From Plecoglossus altivelis (Eukaryota; Chordata; Actinopteri; Osmeriformes; Plecoglossidae), in the NCBI GenBank assembly GCA_036571765.1, contig BROE01000023.1, positions 4,919,490 through 4,983,489 on the forward strand: a stretch of DNA of 64,000 nucleotides, in the 5' to 3' direction. A program made the translations under genes and the position numbers. Below the pieces are notes generated by a model that searched no databases, was not told the origin of the DNA, and was given only the letters and a program-made list of their open reading frames with translations. Below, piece by piece: positions 12,444 through 34,843 of this stretch (position 1 is the first letter of the stretch; each line of letters begins with the position of its first letter).

Positions 12444-12842
12444 GCAGACCAAGCAGACTGAGGAGATGCAGATGATGACAGGCTGATGACAGGCTGACAG
12501 CTGGGAGCTCCTATACCCACTGCAGTCGACTACTTTACCACATCATCCGCTTTTTAAAATGTTTTATCGTTCCATTTAATGACAGGTTTGAGGGCTGGGG
12601 TTTTTTTCATGCGCAGTTAGCTTACCTTCTTTGACTGTTGTTGTTGTTGTTGTTGCTTTGTGTGCAGCCAGCAAGCCCTTGACAACCTATCTGAGGTTTC
12701 CTGTTTTGTGTGCTTGTAATGTAGGCAGAATGAGGTGTGTGTGTGTGCAAGTGTATTTATTGTCCGCACATGAAGACATGAGGAAATGCGTGGTGGGTTT
12801 TCTCAGAACATGAGGCCTATCTCAACTCCAACCATCACTCAC

Positions 12843-13408
12843 TCACTCTGCCTCTCCTACTCTCTCTGCCTCTCCTACTCCCTCTGCCTCTCCTACTCTC
12901 TCTGCCTCTCCTACTCCCTCTGCCTCTCCTACTCCCTCTGCCTCTCCTACTCCCTCTGCCTCTCCTACTCCCTCTGCCTCTCCTACTCTCTCTGCCTCTC
13001 CTACACTCACTCTCTCTGCCTCTCCTACACTCACTCTCTCTGCCTCTCCTACTCTCTCAGCCTCTCCTACTCCCTCTGGCTCTCCTACACTCACTCTCTC
13101 TGCCTCTCCTACACTCACTCTCTCTGCCTCTCCTACACTCACTCTCTCTGCCTCTCCTACTCTCTCTGCCTCTCCTACTCTCTCTGCCTCTCCTACTCCC
13201 TCTGCCTCTCCTACACTCACTCTCTCTGCCTCTCCTACTCTCTCTCGGCCTCTCCTACACTCACTCCCTCTGCCTCTCCTACTCTCTCTGCCTTTCCTCC
13301 ACTCACTCCCTCTGCCTCTCCTACTCTCTCAGCCTCTCCTACTCTCTCAGCCTCTCCTACACTCACTCTCTCAGCCTCTCCTACACTCACTCTCTCAGCC
13401 TCTCCTAC
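12843..13408. repeat. 18/24-bp minisatellite
   Basis: About 560 bp of a higher-order repeat. The 18-bp unit is TCTGCCTCTCCTACTC(C/T)C; a 24-bp variant inserts ACTCAC after CTAC. Long frames across it (Leu-Cys-Leu-Ser or Ala-Ser-Pro-Thr repeats) are artefacts of a unit length divisible by three. Confidence 0.9.
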
Positions 13409-13908
13409 AGTTTATTGACTTGCACACACGCACGGAGTACCAACACTGAACACTGCCCATGCCAACCCTTAGAGAGTAAATCAGTGGATGATGTAAATCT
13501 CCAAATCCCCCCCCCCCCCCCCACACACACATTGATTTGGCCTCCACTTCCCTGTTTGAAGTCCATAGCAGCCATGCCTTTCATAGAACCTGGCTATCAC
13601 TTCGAGGAAGCATGCTTTCTCTTTCCTTTCCCCTGGTTTACGTGTGTGTGTGTGTGTGTGCGCGCGCCTGTGTGTACATGTCTGCAGCTGTGTTTGTGGT
13701 GTTGATTGCAAGGCAGTGTGGTCAGAGCTGCTATTGTTTGGATCATGCGATCGTTGTTGTTTTGTTGTTGTTTGGCCCAGCGAGCCGTAGGCCTTTCTGC
13801 CTTGTCGGTGGAGCTGCTTTTGCTCTCGCTGCTATTTCTCTTCCTCCCTGTCTCCACCCACCTCAGTTACCCCCACCCACTCACTTTCATCTCTACCAAT
13901 ACTGTACC

Positions 13909-13911
<3 letters not shown>

Positions 13912-13954
<43 letters not shown>

Positions 13955-14298
13955 TCCACACTGCCGATTCTCACACTCCCTCTGTCTCTCTCGGTCTCTC
14001 CCTCCCTGTTTGAAAGGCAGACGGAGGCTGGCGGGGGAGGGGAGGGGGGTGAGGGGAGGAGAGGAGAGCTGTCTGGAATCCATTACCCAGCGAGGCATCA
14101 GCGTTTTACTGTGGGAACCTTATTGATCGGCCTCCTCTGTAATTATTCCCCTTACACTCTCTCCCTCTCTCTCTCTTACACTTTCTCTCTCTCTTTCTCT
14201 CATACACACTGTCTTTTTCTGTACTCCCTCTCTCTACCCCCCTGTCTTATTTCGCCTTGATGGCCTTCTGTCTCTCACGCCTTCCTCCCTCCCTCCCT

Positions 14299-14338
<40 letters not shown>
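13912..14338. repeat. (CT)n tracts
   Basis: Pure CT runs at about 13912-13951 and 14282-14338 with CT-rich sequence between them. Confidence 0.8.
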
Positions 14339-14580
14339 CCCTCTGCATTATTTTTTTTCCCTTCCTTCCATCTCTCACTCCCTGCTCCCCCTATTTGCAC
14401 TAAATGCAAATGTGTCTTTTGGCTTTTGCATTATGTATCGTTCTATTAGGATCCATCACACACAGTCTCACGCTCACAGAAGCTGCATGTAAACAAGTAC
14501 ACTTCTCTTCTCAAAAGTCCTCCCCTGGTCGGAACCCCTCTCTCCGCGTGCAGGGTGCAGACAAGGAGCATTATCACTCA

Positions 14581-14695
14581 GGCTACCAGGCCCCCGGCCC
14601 CAGCTACCAGGCCCCAGCTACCAGGCCCCAGCTCCCAGGCTCCCCGCCCCAGCCACCAGGCTCCCCGCCCCAGCCACCAGGCTCCAGGCCTCCAG
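14581..14695. repeat. GC-rich CCAGGC minisatellite
   Basis: Tandem GCTACCAGGCCCCA units grade into CAGGCTCCCCGCCCCAGCCAC units of about 21 bp. The + frame reads as Pro/Gly/Gln repeats without other coding evidence. Confidence 0.7.
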
Positions 14696-15582
14696 CCCTA
14701 ACTGCTCTGAGAAAGGAGAGAGAGACAGATATGCTAGATACTGGGGAGAGGAAAGACCTCTCAACCCCATCGATATTTCTATTTTTGCCCCAGCCGCACG
14801 CTCACACACAGACACACACACGCACAGTCATCCTTTTCTATCTCCTTGGGGATGCTAGTCGCTAGCTGTTAGCATTGGTTAGCAACTACTAGCGCTTGGC
14901 CAGCCTCCAGTTATGACAAGGCTAGCTCTAGGGAACAAGAGGTCGAAGTTAAGGCCATCGCACTGCTAGCTGCTAGCCGCCTACATTTCCACTGTACTCT
15001 CCCTCTGCATCACATGCTAGCTCGAGCTAACCACGACTGCCCCCCCCCCCCGGGACAACAGGATAAGACGTCACTCACACCCGCTCACCGCTTAGCATCA
15101 ATCATGCGGGACGCACCCACACAAGCCATCGTCAAGGATAGCAGGCCAACCCTTGTGTCAAACTGAAACACAGGTGTGTTTGGTGTGGTTTTCTTAGTGC
15201 TGTCATTGTCTTCAAGAAGCAGGCCTGCTATGAGCTTCACCGCCACAAAGCAACTAAAACCAGGTTTAGTCACCAGATGTCGGTCTGAAAGGTGTAAATG
15301 ACTCGCTGATTTCAAAGAAGTGCTGCCTCTTTTCAGGTGAGGTTGGTTTAGCGACTGACATCACAGTCTGTCACGGTGTCGGTCGATTGTGGAGCGTCAT
15401 GAAATTGAAACGAACAGTGTAACTGGAACCTGGCCCACAAATGTGAATTGATGTCAGATGCATGAAAAGGTGTGGCTGTGAAATGGCAAGCAGCCTGTTT
15501 GGATCCAGATCACAACCTGAAATGAGTTGAAGCAGAGTTCAAGAAGAGGTAGCGGTAGAGATCTCTGTATCTCTATCTCTCC

Positions 15583-15834
15583 GTTTCTCTGTCTCTCTCT
15601 TTCTCTCTCCGTCTCTCCGTCTCTCTCTGTCTCTCTCCGTCTCTGTCTCTCGAGTCTCTGTCTCTCTCTTTCTGTCTCTCTTTCTAACCCAGGGATTAAG
15701 AGTTCCTTACCCACCTCTGTCTGTTTGGACACACGGTCACACACCCTCACGTGGCTTAGGCTGCCAGAATAGCAGCTGTGTGTTGGTGCGCACAGGTGTT
15801 TGCGTGAGAAACAGGTGTTTGTGTGTTGCGTGCC

Positions 15835-15876
<42 letters not shown>
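15583..15876. repeat. (CT)n tract and (GT)n run upstream of rbpj exon
   Basis: CTCTCTGTCTCTCTCCGTCTC repeat at 15583-15684 and a pure GT run at about 15837-15876. The GT run ends roughly 47 bp before the 3' splice site of the exon at 15924. Confidence 0.8.
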
Positions 15877-15923
15877 GCAGTTGAAAAATAGCTCACTCGC
15901 TGTCTTCTTCTCTCCCTCTGCAG

Positions 15924-27616
<11,693 letters not shown>

Positions 27617-28313
27617 CACGGGCACGCGTGTGACATACGCCAGGAGAGCAAGACGTACCACATCGGGGGAGGTGGGAAGGGGACGGGGGGACGGGGGGAC
27701 GGGAGAGTGGAAAAAAGACTACATTTGAAAACAAAAACTGACTCTCTCTTTCAAAAAAAAACAACAAAAAAATGCTGCATATTAATTTTGGATACAAACG
27801 AACCTGGAATGGGAAAAATAAGTCTGAGAAAGAAGAGGAGTTTTGAATGACGAACAACTGCAAACAAAAAGTCATTAACCCACGAAGAAGAGAAATTGTG
27901 CTCCTCATCCCCCTCTTGTGGTTTAAAGGGACATGCCTCTTCGGTGTTCGAGGCGGAGCCAACGGAATAGGGAGTTCCCATTGGCTCGGAGCCTCAGCAC
28001 GTTTAAAGGCCGTGAGAATGGAAACCACAGCAACAATACATCCGCCATGTGTATAACGTTTGTGTAAAGAAAAAAGTCTATTTTTTTGCGCGCCCATCTC
28101 CCCGTTTCGCCCCCTTGGCCCCTAGTTTCTTTGTCCTTTTCTTTGTCATGTCATGTTAGTGTTTGTTTCTGTACAGGGGCGCGATGTGTTGTTGTCAGAG
28201 GGGACGGATGCTGAGAGACAGACGAAAACCAGGAAGACCGTAACATAGTTTTTATGGACCAAGGATCTTGTATAAGCTTTAGTAAAGGTACATTTTCTCC
28301 ATACCTTTTTTGT

Positions 28314-28319
28314 ATTAAA
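28314..28319 (+). promoter_or_regulatory. rbpj: Candidate proximal poly(A) signal of rbpj
   Basis: ATTAAA about 700 nt after the stop. It could give a short 3' UTR form. Confidence 0.3.
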
Positions 28320-29958
28320 CATATAGTACACTTTTGTTACCAAATAGTTTCTATTCTTCCTCTGAGCTTGGACTTTTTTTGCGGTCCAATCCCTGACCTG
28401 GCTTATGTATAATAGCAACATGACTTCCTTTTTTCTCTGAAAAAAATGCCTGCTTTTTAAAATTATCTTTAGACGGAAACGCTTCATTTTTGATACTTTG
28501 CTTCTTTCTCTGACAAAAAAAAAAAAAAAGGTCTGGGATTTTTTTTAATTTTTTTAATTTTTACATAATCAAAACGTTTTTTTTTCTTTTTTTTTCGGTT
28601 TTCTGTTTAGAGAATAACCTCAGAGGATGTCATTTTTCTTTCTGATGGTTTTTCTGACGTCTTTAAAAAGAAAAAAAAGCTTTAAGCAATGCCTCTGCCT
28701 TGCCTGCAATACTCTATGTACACTACCGTTCCCTCCTAGGGAAGAACAGCCTTCCGTGTATCTGTACATCTCACGCAGAGCCATAGCAACGCCTACAGAA
28801 TTCCTATGTTCATTTCAAGAAAGAAAAACCTATACAGGCACTTCTATCAATTGTTCATTTTCACATCAATGTAAAACAAGCCTAGTCATTCAATTCAAGA
28901 TGATAGCCTTAGTACTGTATCTTATTACTGTGCGCACAGTCAAAGAAAATCCTGTCACATATCCAAAATGTTAAAATCATGTAGTGTGTTTGTTGCCACT
29001 CAAGTATAAGATGAGTTTTAATATCTGTCAGCCAGTATATCATCCTACCAGGCCTAGGTGTCTTCCAGTGTGTCGTCAATAAGTGGCATTCAACTTCCAT
29101 GGTTTTATAGGAGCAGAAAAAAACAACAGTCATACCACGACAACAATGTGTTTCGAGACACTTCCGATTTAATGTGGCCTTACCGCTATTTGAAATATCA
29201 AAGAGCCTCTTACCTTTCCAACAGTCTTCTTACGTTGTCTCCCGTCACCTCGGAAAATGCTACGAAGGCGAACCCCTTGTCTGGCACCTCTCTGTCACGG
29301 CGCAGGGAGCTGGAGTCACGGGGGGGGGGGGGGCATTACCCCACACATCCACACGCCGTCATCGTCCGCTAATAGGAAATCATGTTGTCACGTTAGCAGC
29401 CTTCTGAAGGAGCCGTTGGCCTTGAGGGGGAAGAAGAAAAAAAAATTTAAAAAGAAAAACTCCAAAGTGTGACAGACATGGGGAACAAGACAACCCTCTC
29501 TACCAGTTTTGTACCTGTAACCGTCTCCCAAGCTTCCTCCGTTGTGGATCCCTGCTAGTTCTGAGTGCCGTCAGCTTGGCTGGAGACCTTTGAACCCTGT
29601 CACATATCCTGTGGTATTCACTTACAGCAACACGTTGATGTACATTGTTAACTCACAGCCTGAAAGTAGCTGCACTCAAGTCACCCATGTAAATGTACTC
29701 TGTGTATGTACGGTGATCAATGTCTCCTGTAGAATTATAAGGCCTTCTAGATGTGGGTGGGTGGGTGTGTGTGTGTGTGTGTGTGCGTGCGTCGAAGATG
29801 TGTACTTTCCAGAATGTACAGCAATATTGTACAGGTTGTGTTTTGTCATTTTTGGGGGATTTCGTCTGCCTGACCACTAGTTCACCAGCTTGCATAAGTG
29901 TGCTAGCGCATGAGTGCTATGGTGTGAATGCGTGAGTGTGTATGACAGAGTGTGTATG

Positions 29959-29989
<31 letters not shown>

Positions 29990-31512
29990 TGATTTTGCTT
30001 CCTTGTATTGGCGTTCTAATGGAACAATGAGTCAGACTCGCTCCATTTCAAACATCCATTCGTGTCCAGAACAATCAGTGCTCTTTTAAAGATGGACTTG
30101 AGGTTAATTTGCGCCGTCTTCCGATCCAAATACTGAAACGACTCACTCTTGTCTGACAAATGTGGACGAACAAATGAATACAAGGCAATATGTTGATCAT
30201 AGTATTACAGTAAACTGTACAAACTTCTGGGAAGAACTATGATGCTGTAACTTGAATGTCTGAATGATGAAGTAATTTCACCCTCAGTCACGCAAACCCT
30301 TACTTAATTCACATCCCTTTAAACGGGGACAGAAAAGAAAAAAAAAAGTCTCAATTTGTCCCCCCAAAATACTACTTTTAGGGATGCTTTTTAATATATA
30401 ACCCTCATGTCATGTTTTTGTTTGTGTGCCCATCTTGTCAACTATTGATGTAATCTTTATACAGTGTAATATTGTTATTTTAAATTATTTGGTATAAAAG
30501 TTTTTCCCCTTTTTTTAATTTTATTCTATGTCAAAGAAATAAGTGCATTATTGCCCAACGCTGCCTAGGTTTGGCCTGGAAGTGTATCGTCAAAAGGCTA
30601 CTGTATTGATATCAATGAATAGGTGCTCTCAACCTCAATTGCATAGCTTGTAGCATCGTATCAAGAAATGCAGCATCATGGCGAAAGAAGATGGATTTGT
30701 TCTCCACAATACGAATAGAAAGCTGTTGGCCTTTCGAAACCCTTTACTCTTCTCATGTCAATAAGGTTGTCACCAAATCTCAACTCAAGTGTTTTTTTGT
30801 GTTGTTGTTTTTTTTTTTTTTTCCTTCTTCCGTTTTATCAGTTTTTAGCTGGTAGGAACGAGCTCAGAAGTTCAGTTTTCCGTTTGAGTTCACGGCCTTT
30901 CTGGCCCACCTCATACTGGTCCTTCTTTTTGAAATGTTGTTTACACGTAGCCTCACTGCCTCTCTCTCCTCCTCTCGCTCTGCTCATCACCAACTGGTGT
31001 TGTGCAAGTCTAGAACGAGTGGCTCCGCTGCATCTGGTAAACAAAGTCGAAGGGTGATGTGTAGTTGCATCCTTCAAGAGTTTCGGGCTGTTTACGTGTA
31101 CTCGCTTTGACGGGAGAGGATTATGGGTAATCGAGGCTGGAATTGAGGCACCAGCGGTCCTCATCTTCATGTGTCACTGAATGAAAAGAGGGATGGCGTG
31201 TTGGGAGTGGAACAATGTTACAATGCCTTCTTTTTAAACAAGCTGTATTAACGTGGCCACCTAGATGGTCGCTGTCTCTCACATGCTTTTTTTTTGTTGC
31301 AAATACTGTACACTTAACAAACCAATTTCCACTTATTTGTCCGGTCATAATGTCCTATTTTGTTTTTCCAAAAGCAGCTTGTTTTGTTGTCGTCGTCGTC
31401 GTAATGAGCTCTGAACAATGTATGTATCCTCTAATATGCCAAATGTCTTTTTATAACGTAGAGTTTTCATGCACTGCTAAAACGAAAACAGACAGGAGGA
31501 GAGGCAGCTTTA

Positions 31513-31518
31513 AATAAA
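31513..31518 (+). promoter_or_regulatory. rbpj: Candidate poly(A) signal of rbpj
   Basis: AATAAA followed within 30 nt by a GT-rich element (GTGTGAGGAGGTTTCTGT), a typical cleavage-site context. Confidence 0.45.
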
Positions 31519-31616
31519 TGAAGAGATGTGTGAGGAGGTTTCTGTCGCGGTCAGCGTCGCTGTTCAAGGCGACCGGCTGGCTACTCGACGGAGTGCTAAC
31601 CCCTTAATCTCACACA

Positions 31617-31657
<41 letters not shown>

Positions 31658-32071
31658 TTCTTTCTCTTCTCTCCGTGTGTTTTGATCTCCTTTCTTCTTT
31701 TAGTGACCTTTGCTATCGCTCTTCCTTTCCTTTCTGTTTGTGTTTCCTCACCTCCTGGCTCTCACGCTCTCTTTCCTTCTCCTTCTCCCACACTCGCTCT
31801 CTCAGTCGGTGTATTGTTCTAGTCCTGATGAACAGAGGTGTCCGTGTGGTAGTATATTCAGTGCTCAGAGGGCTTCTGATGGTAGATACCTGTGCAGTTT
31901 GTAACATTTAGCAATAACGTGAAACAAGGGGACTTTTTTTTTGATAACATGATAGATTTGTTTGTTTTTTGTACATATTGCAGTTTCCGTTCATGCTCAA
32001 TTCCTTATGTCATTAAAGAAAAAAACAATGAAAAAAAAAAAACTTGCAATATTGGCATAAAAAAATCAAGA

Positions 32072-32077
32072 AATAAA
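32072..32077 (+). promoter_or_regulatory. rbpj: Candidate distal poly(A) signal of rbpj
   Basis: AATAAA with a T/GT-rich stretch downstream. ATTAAA at 32012-32017 is an alternative. No rbpj-like signal was noted after this point. Confidence 0.4.
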
Positions 32078-32095
32078 AAAGTGATCTTAACTCTT

Positions 32096-32900
32096 GCTTT
32101 GCCATCATCATTATTAATTTGAGCTGTTTTTGCCTGCGCCAAAGTTAAATAGTGAAACTGTTCCCAAGTCTGCTGTTACTTGTGTTTTAACCCTTCAAGA
32201 CTAACAGATGGGCTTGCAATAAGAGTTTTGACCAGCAAATGTTATAACATCAGAAACTTCAAGTTCAAGAAACATACTGTCTAGCCGTGTCATGTTAATG
32301 GTGAAGGCTGGTGGGTGTATAGGGATTCATCCAAGCCCAAACAGAGCTGCCATCCCTGGGCAGAGTTCCAACAGAGACTCCTGCCTGTCTGCTGGTAATC
32401 CCTGTCCTTCAGATGCTCTGGATAGAAGCTGATAAAAGCTCAAAGCCACTCAGAAAAAAAGTTCCTCTCCTCACACACTGCCTCATCCAGGTCTCTGTTT
32501 AGACAACCTGGTGTTGCTTTAAGTGGTGGATATTGTACATCCATTTAGGTGGTTTAACCGGACTAAGCCTGTTTGTTTTGAACTGGTACCATCCTGCTGG
32601 AAAAATGATCCACCAATAACTGAATCCAGCCTCGCTAATCAATCTTCATTACGTCTGAACGTTACGGATCGTGTGCTAATGTTATAGGCTAAGTCATCCA
32701 ATGTCACAAGAGCACGCATGCAACTAGACTATGTAAATGAAGGCTGAAGTCAAGCGATCCATCACGCTGCCTTCACACTGCTCAAGCTGACACTCATCTG
32801 TCAGGCCCTGAACTTTGATGGGGGGGAGGAAGAGGATGAGGAGGAGGAGGAGAGGAGGAGGAGGAGACTTGGAGGGACACAGTGACTGCAATGAAAGACT
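32096..32900. other. Intergenic gap between convergent rbpj and cckar
   Basis: About 0.8 kb between the inferred ends of two tail-to-tail genes. It contains a GA-rich stretch at 32820-32870 and no reading frame or RNA gene that I recognise. Confidence 0.6.
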
Positions 32901-34211
32901 TTTTGACAGTAACGTACTTAGACTTTTATTATCATTCCGTTTCCTGTAAGGATACATGTTCAATGCGAGTACATAACGGCGAGCTGTGACATAAACCAGA
33001 CAATTACGCTGAAGAAAAACCTCCAATGGAAATCGGGACCAGAAAAAACAACCAAACGGCTACATTTGCGCGACGGTATTTCATAACTAAAGTCAACAAA
33101 CTAGCAGGTGTGATTGACAGTGGCTGCCGGGGTCTCGTCCTTTGAAGACAGCCGGGCAGGTGTCAAAGGTCCCACGCCATGATAAGATCAGGTCATGCAT
33201 AGTACACTAGTGTGGTAATCCCACCTAAAGTACACAAAGACCACGTCAAGGACAAAAACACAGCACTGTTTGGGTTCTTACAACTTTTTAGGGCACCATG
33301 TTCAAGTAGAAACAAAATAAACACCTGTGGGGGGAAATGGAACGAGTCGGCAGCCATTTACATAGTTTTGTGCCTTGCGAAAATTCGTCAAAGGAAGAAA
33401 TTGAAATGTTACAAATGAAGGAGCCGGTTGTAAGTTTAGCTGTTACAGAGTGGCCTCTGAGGCTTTGGCAAGAATGTGTCCAGAGCCAGAATGTAGAGGG
33501 TTATGAAGTGCTTCGAACGGTATTCCACTCCCTCTACACAAAGCAGTTCTTCAGCTAGTGTAGCTTGGAGATCTTACAAGGCGCTGAAAGCTTTGCTAGG
33601 GCGTTTTCTAGGATTGCCTGGACAGCATCACACCTAAGATGGCTGGGTGCTGTTTCAGAAGGAGGGGAGGAGGAGGAGGGGGGTCATAGGTTTTTACATA
33701 AACAGGGATAGTGAGGATTGCTTTGGGGAGAGGGTTGGGGTGTGGGTGGGAATTGCCAAAGTGGGGATCTGTAAAAAACACTGAACGTTCACTGTCGTCC
33801 CTGACAACATGATCTACGGCGCCCTCTCCTCACCACCCTACCCCACTGAAGCAGCACGGAGAGCAGTCAGCTTGGAGGACATTACATCATCACATGCTCA
33901 TAGCAGCATGTGCCGCTGTCCCTCCACACGCTTCACTCACCAATGTCCAAATGCTCTCCGCAATGTAAACAACACGCATGGACTCGTCCCTGACGAGTCA
34001 ACATTCAAGAGAGCGAGAGAGAGAGAGTGTCTCCTGAAGACTGTCTGGTTCTTGAGCTGGGCTCTTCCCCCCTTGCAGTGTCCAGGCGAAGCGACAACAA
34101 AAGGGGGAGAAAGCAGAGACGTCAGAGCGGAAAGCTGGCTGGACAGCGATGGAACACCTCTTCGTCTCCGCCCCTGGTGGCTAACTCCCGACTGGGCTGT
34201 CAGCGGGGGCG
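32901..34211 (-). other. cckar: cckar 3' UTR (inferred)
   Basis: Sequence from the cckar stop down to its poly(A) signal at 32925-32930. It includes a purine-rich stretch (on +) at 33655-33690. No other feature was seen. Confidence 0.6.
32925..32930 (-). promoter_or_regulatory. cckar: cckar poly(A) signal
   Basis: TTTATT on +, AATAAA on -, about 1.28 kb beyond the cckar stop codon. Cleavage is expected near 32900-32915. Confidence 0.6.
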
Positions 34212-34843
34212 CTAAGCTTGGGCCGACCCGCGGACGCTGCTGTAGGTGAAGCGGGTGCTGCCGGCACCCGGCGAGACGTGGCCGTTCTCCGCCCCGCTCC
34301 TGGTCCCTCCCTTCCCCAGTCCCCATCTTCCACCTCTCCCCATCCCGCCAAACCCTCCTCTCTCCAACGCCGCCCCCCTCTGGGACGGACACTTGCAGCA
34401 GGCGAACGTGGCGAGGATCCCTTGGCGAAAGCGCTTGTTCATGAAGCAGTAGATGATGGGGTTGACGCAGGCTGAGGTGTAGGACAGCAGGTGGATGAAG
34501 GAGATGGGCGCCCCCGAGAGGAGGCGGTCGGCAGAACGACGGTCAAAGGCACGCCAGGCGTTGACGGCGAAGATGGGCATCCAGCACAGGAAAAACAGGC
34601 AGACGATGACCAGCAGCATGCGGACGACCCTCTTCTTGGCTATCAGGTTGGAGGCAGAGCTGTTGCTGCACACTCGGCTCAGCTTGGCCTTGGTGCTGGA
34701 CGCGGTGCTGCTGGAGTTGCCGGCGCTGACGGTGGAGACCAGGCTCTGCTGGTGCATGAGCTCCACCTTCTTCCTCTTGCTGGGCTGGAGATAGCAGCCA
34801 TCGCTGTCGCCCGGTTTGACGCTGCTCGTGCTGGACTGACGCT
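34212..34843 (-). CDS. cckar: cckar exon 5: third intracellular loop, TM6, TM7, C-tail
   Basis: 632 nt covering residues 257-466 with a TAG stop. A Ser/Thr-rich intracellular loop leads to AKKRVVRMLLVIV, CWMP, NPIIYCFMNKRF, the Cys cluster, and a Gly/Arg-rich tail (GGFGGMGRGGRWGLGKGG). Confidence 0.97.

Larger units (their letters stand above)
1..15923. other. Repeat-rich sequence 5' of the first recognisable rbpj exon
   Basis: No exon of a known protein is recognisable here. The stretch holds microsatellites, pyrimidine tracts and minisatellites, listed separately where they are large. Because the first visible rbpj exon at 15924 starts in mid-codon, this DNA is either an upstream rbpj intron or 5' flank carrying alternative first exons. 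Long open frames here are made of repeat translation (Cys-Val, Leu-Ser, Glu or Ser runs) and are not genes. Placing it upstream of rbpj is an inference from the exon phase. Confidence 0.6.
27617..32095 (+). other. rbpj: rbpj 3' UTR (inferred)
   Basis: AU-rich, intron-free-looking sequence after the rbpj stop, with many A and T homopolymers, no exon, and a Pumilio-type UGUACAUA at 31970-31977. Possible poly(A) signals lie at 28314 (ATTAAA), 31513 (AATAAA), 32012 (ATTAAA) and 32072 (AATAAA), so short and long forms are likely. A (CT)n tract lies at 31617-31651. The true end needs transcript data. Confidence 0.6.

Noticed and set aside
11919..12461. Long frames of poly-Ser (+), poly-Leu/Pro (+) and poly-Glu (-)
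   Set aside because: They are translations of the (CCT/CTT)n tract; no start context, splice signals or non-repeat domain.
12786..13418. 210-residue Leu-Cys-Leu-Ser repeat frame and its antisense Val-Gly-Glu-Ala frame
   Set aside because: The minisatellite unit is a multiple of three without stops, so openness is automatic.
7869..14117. TGTGGGAA (RBPJ-type) sites at 7869 and 14110 suggesting autoregulation
   Set aside because: An 8-base motif is expected a few times by chance in 64 kb; no paired or clustered arrangement.
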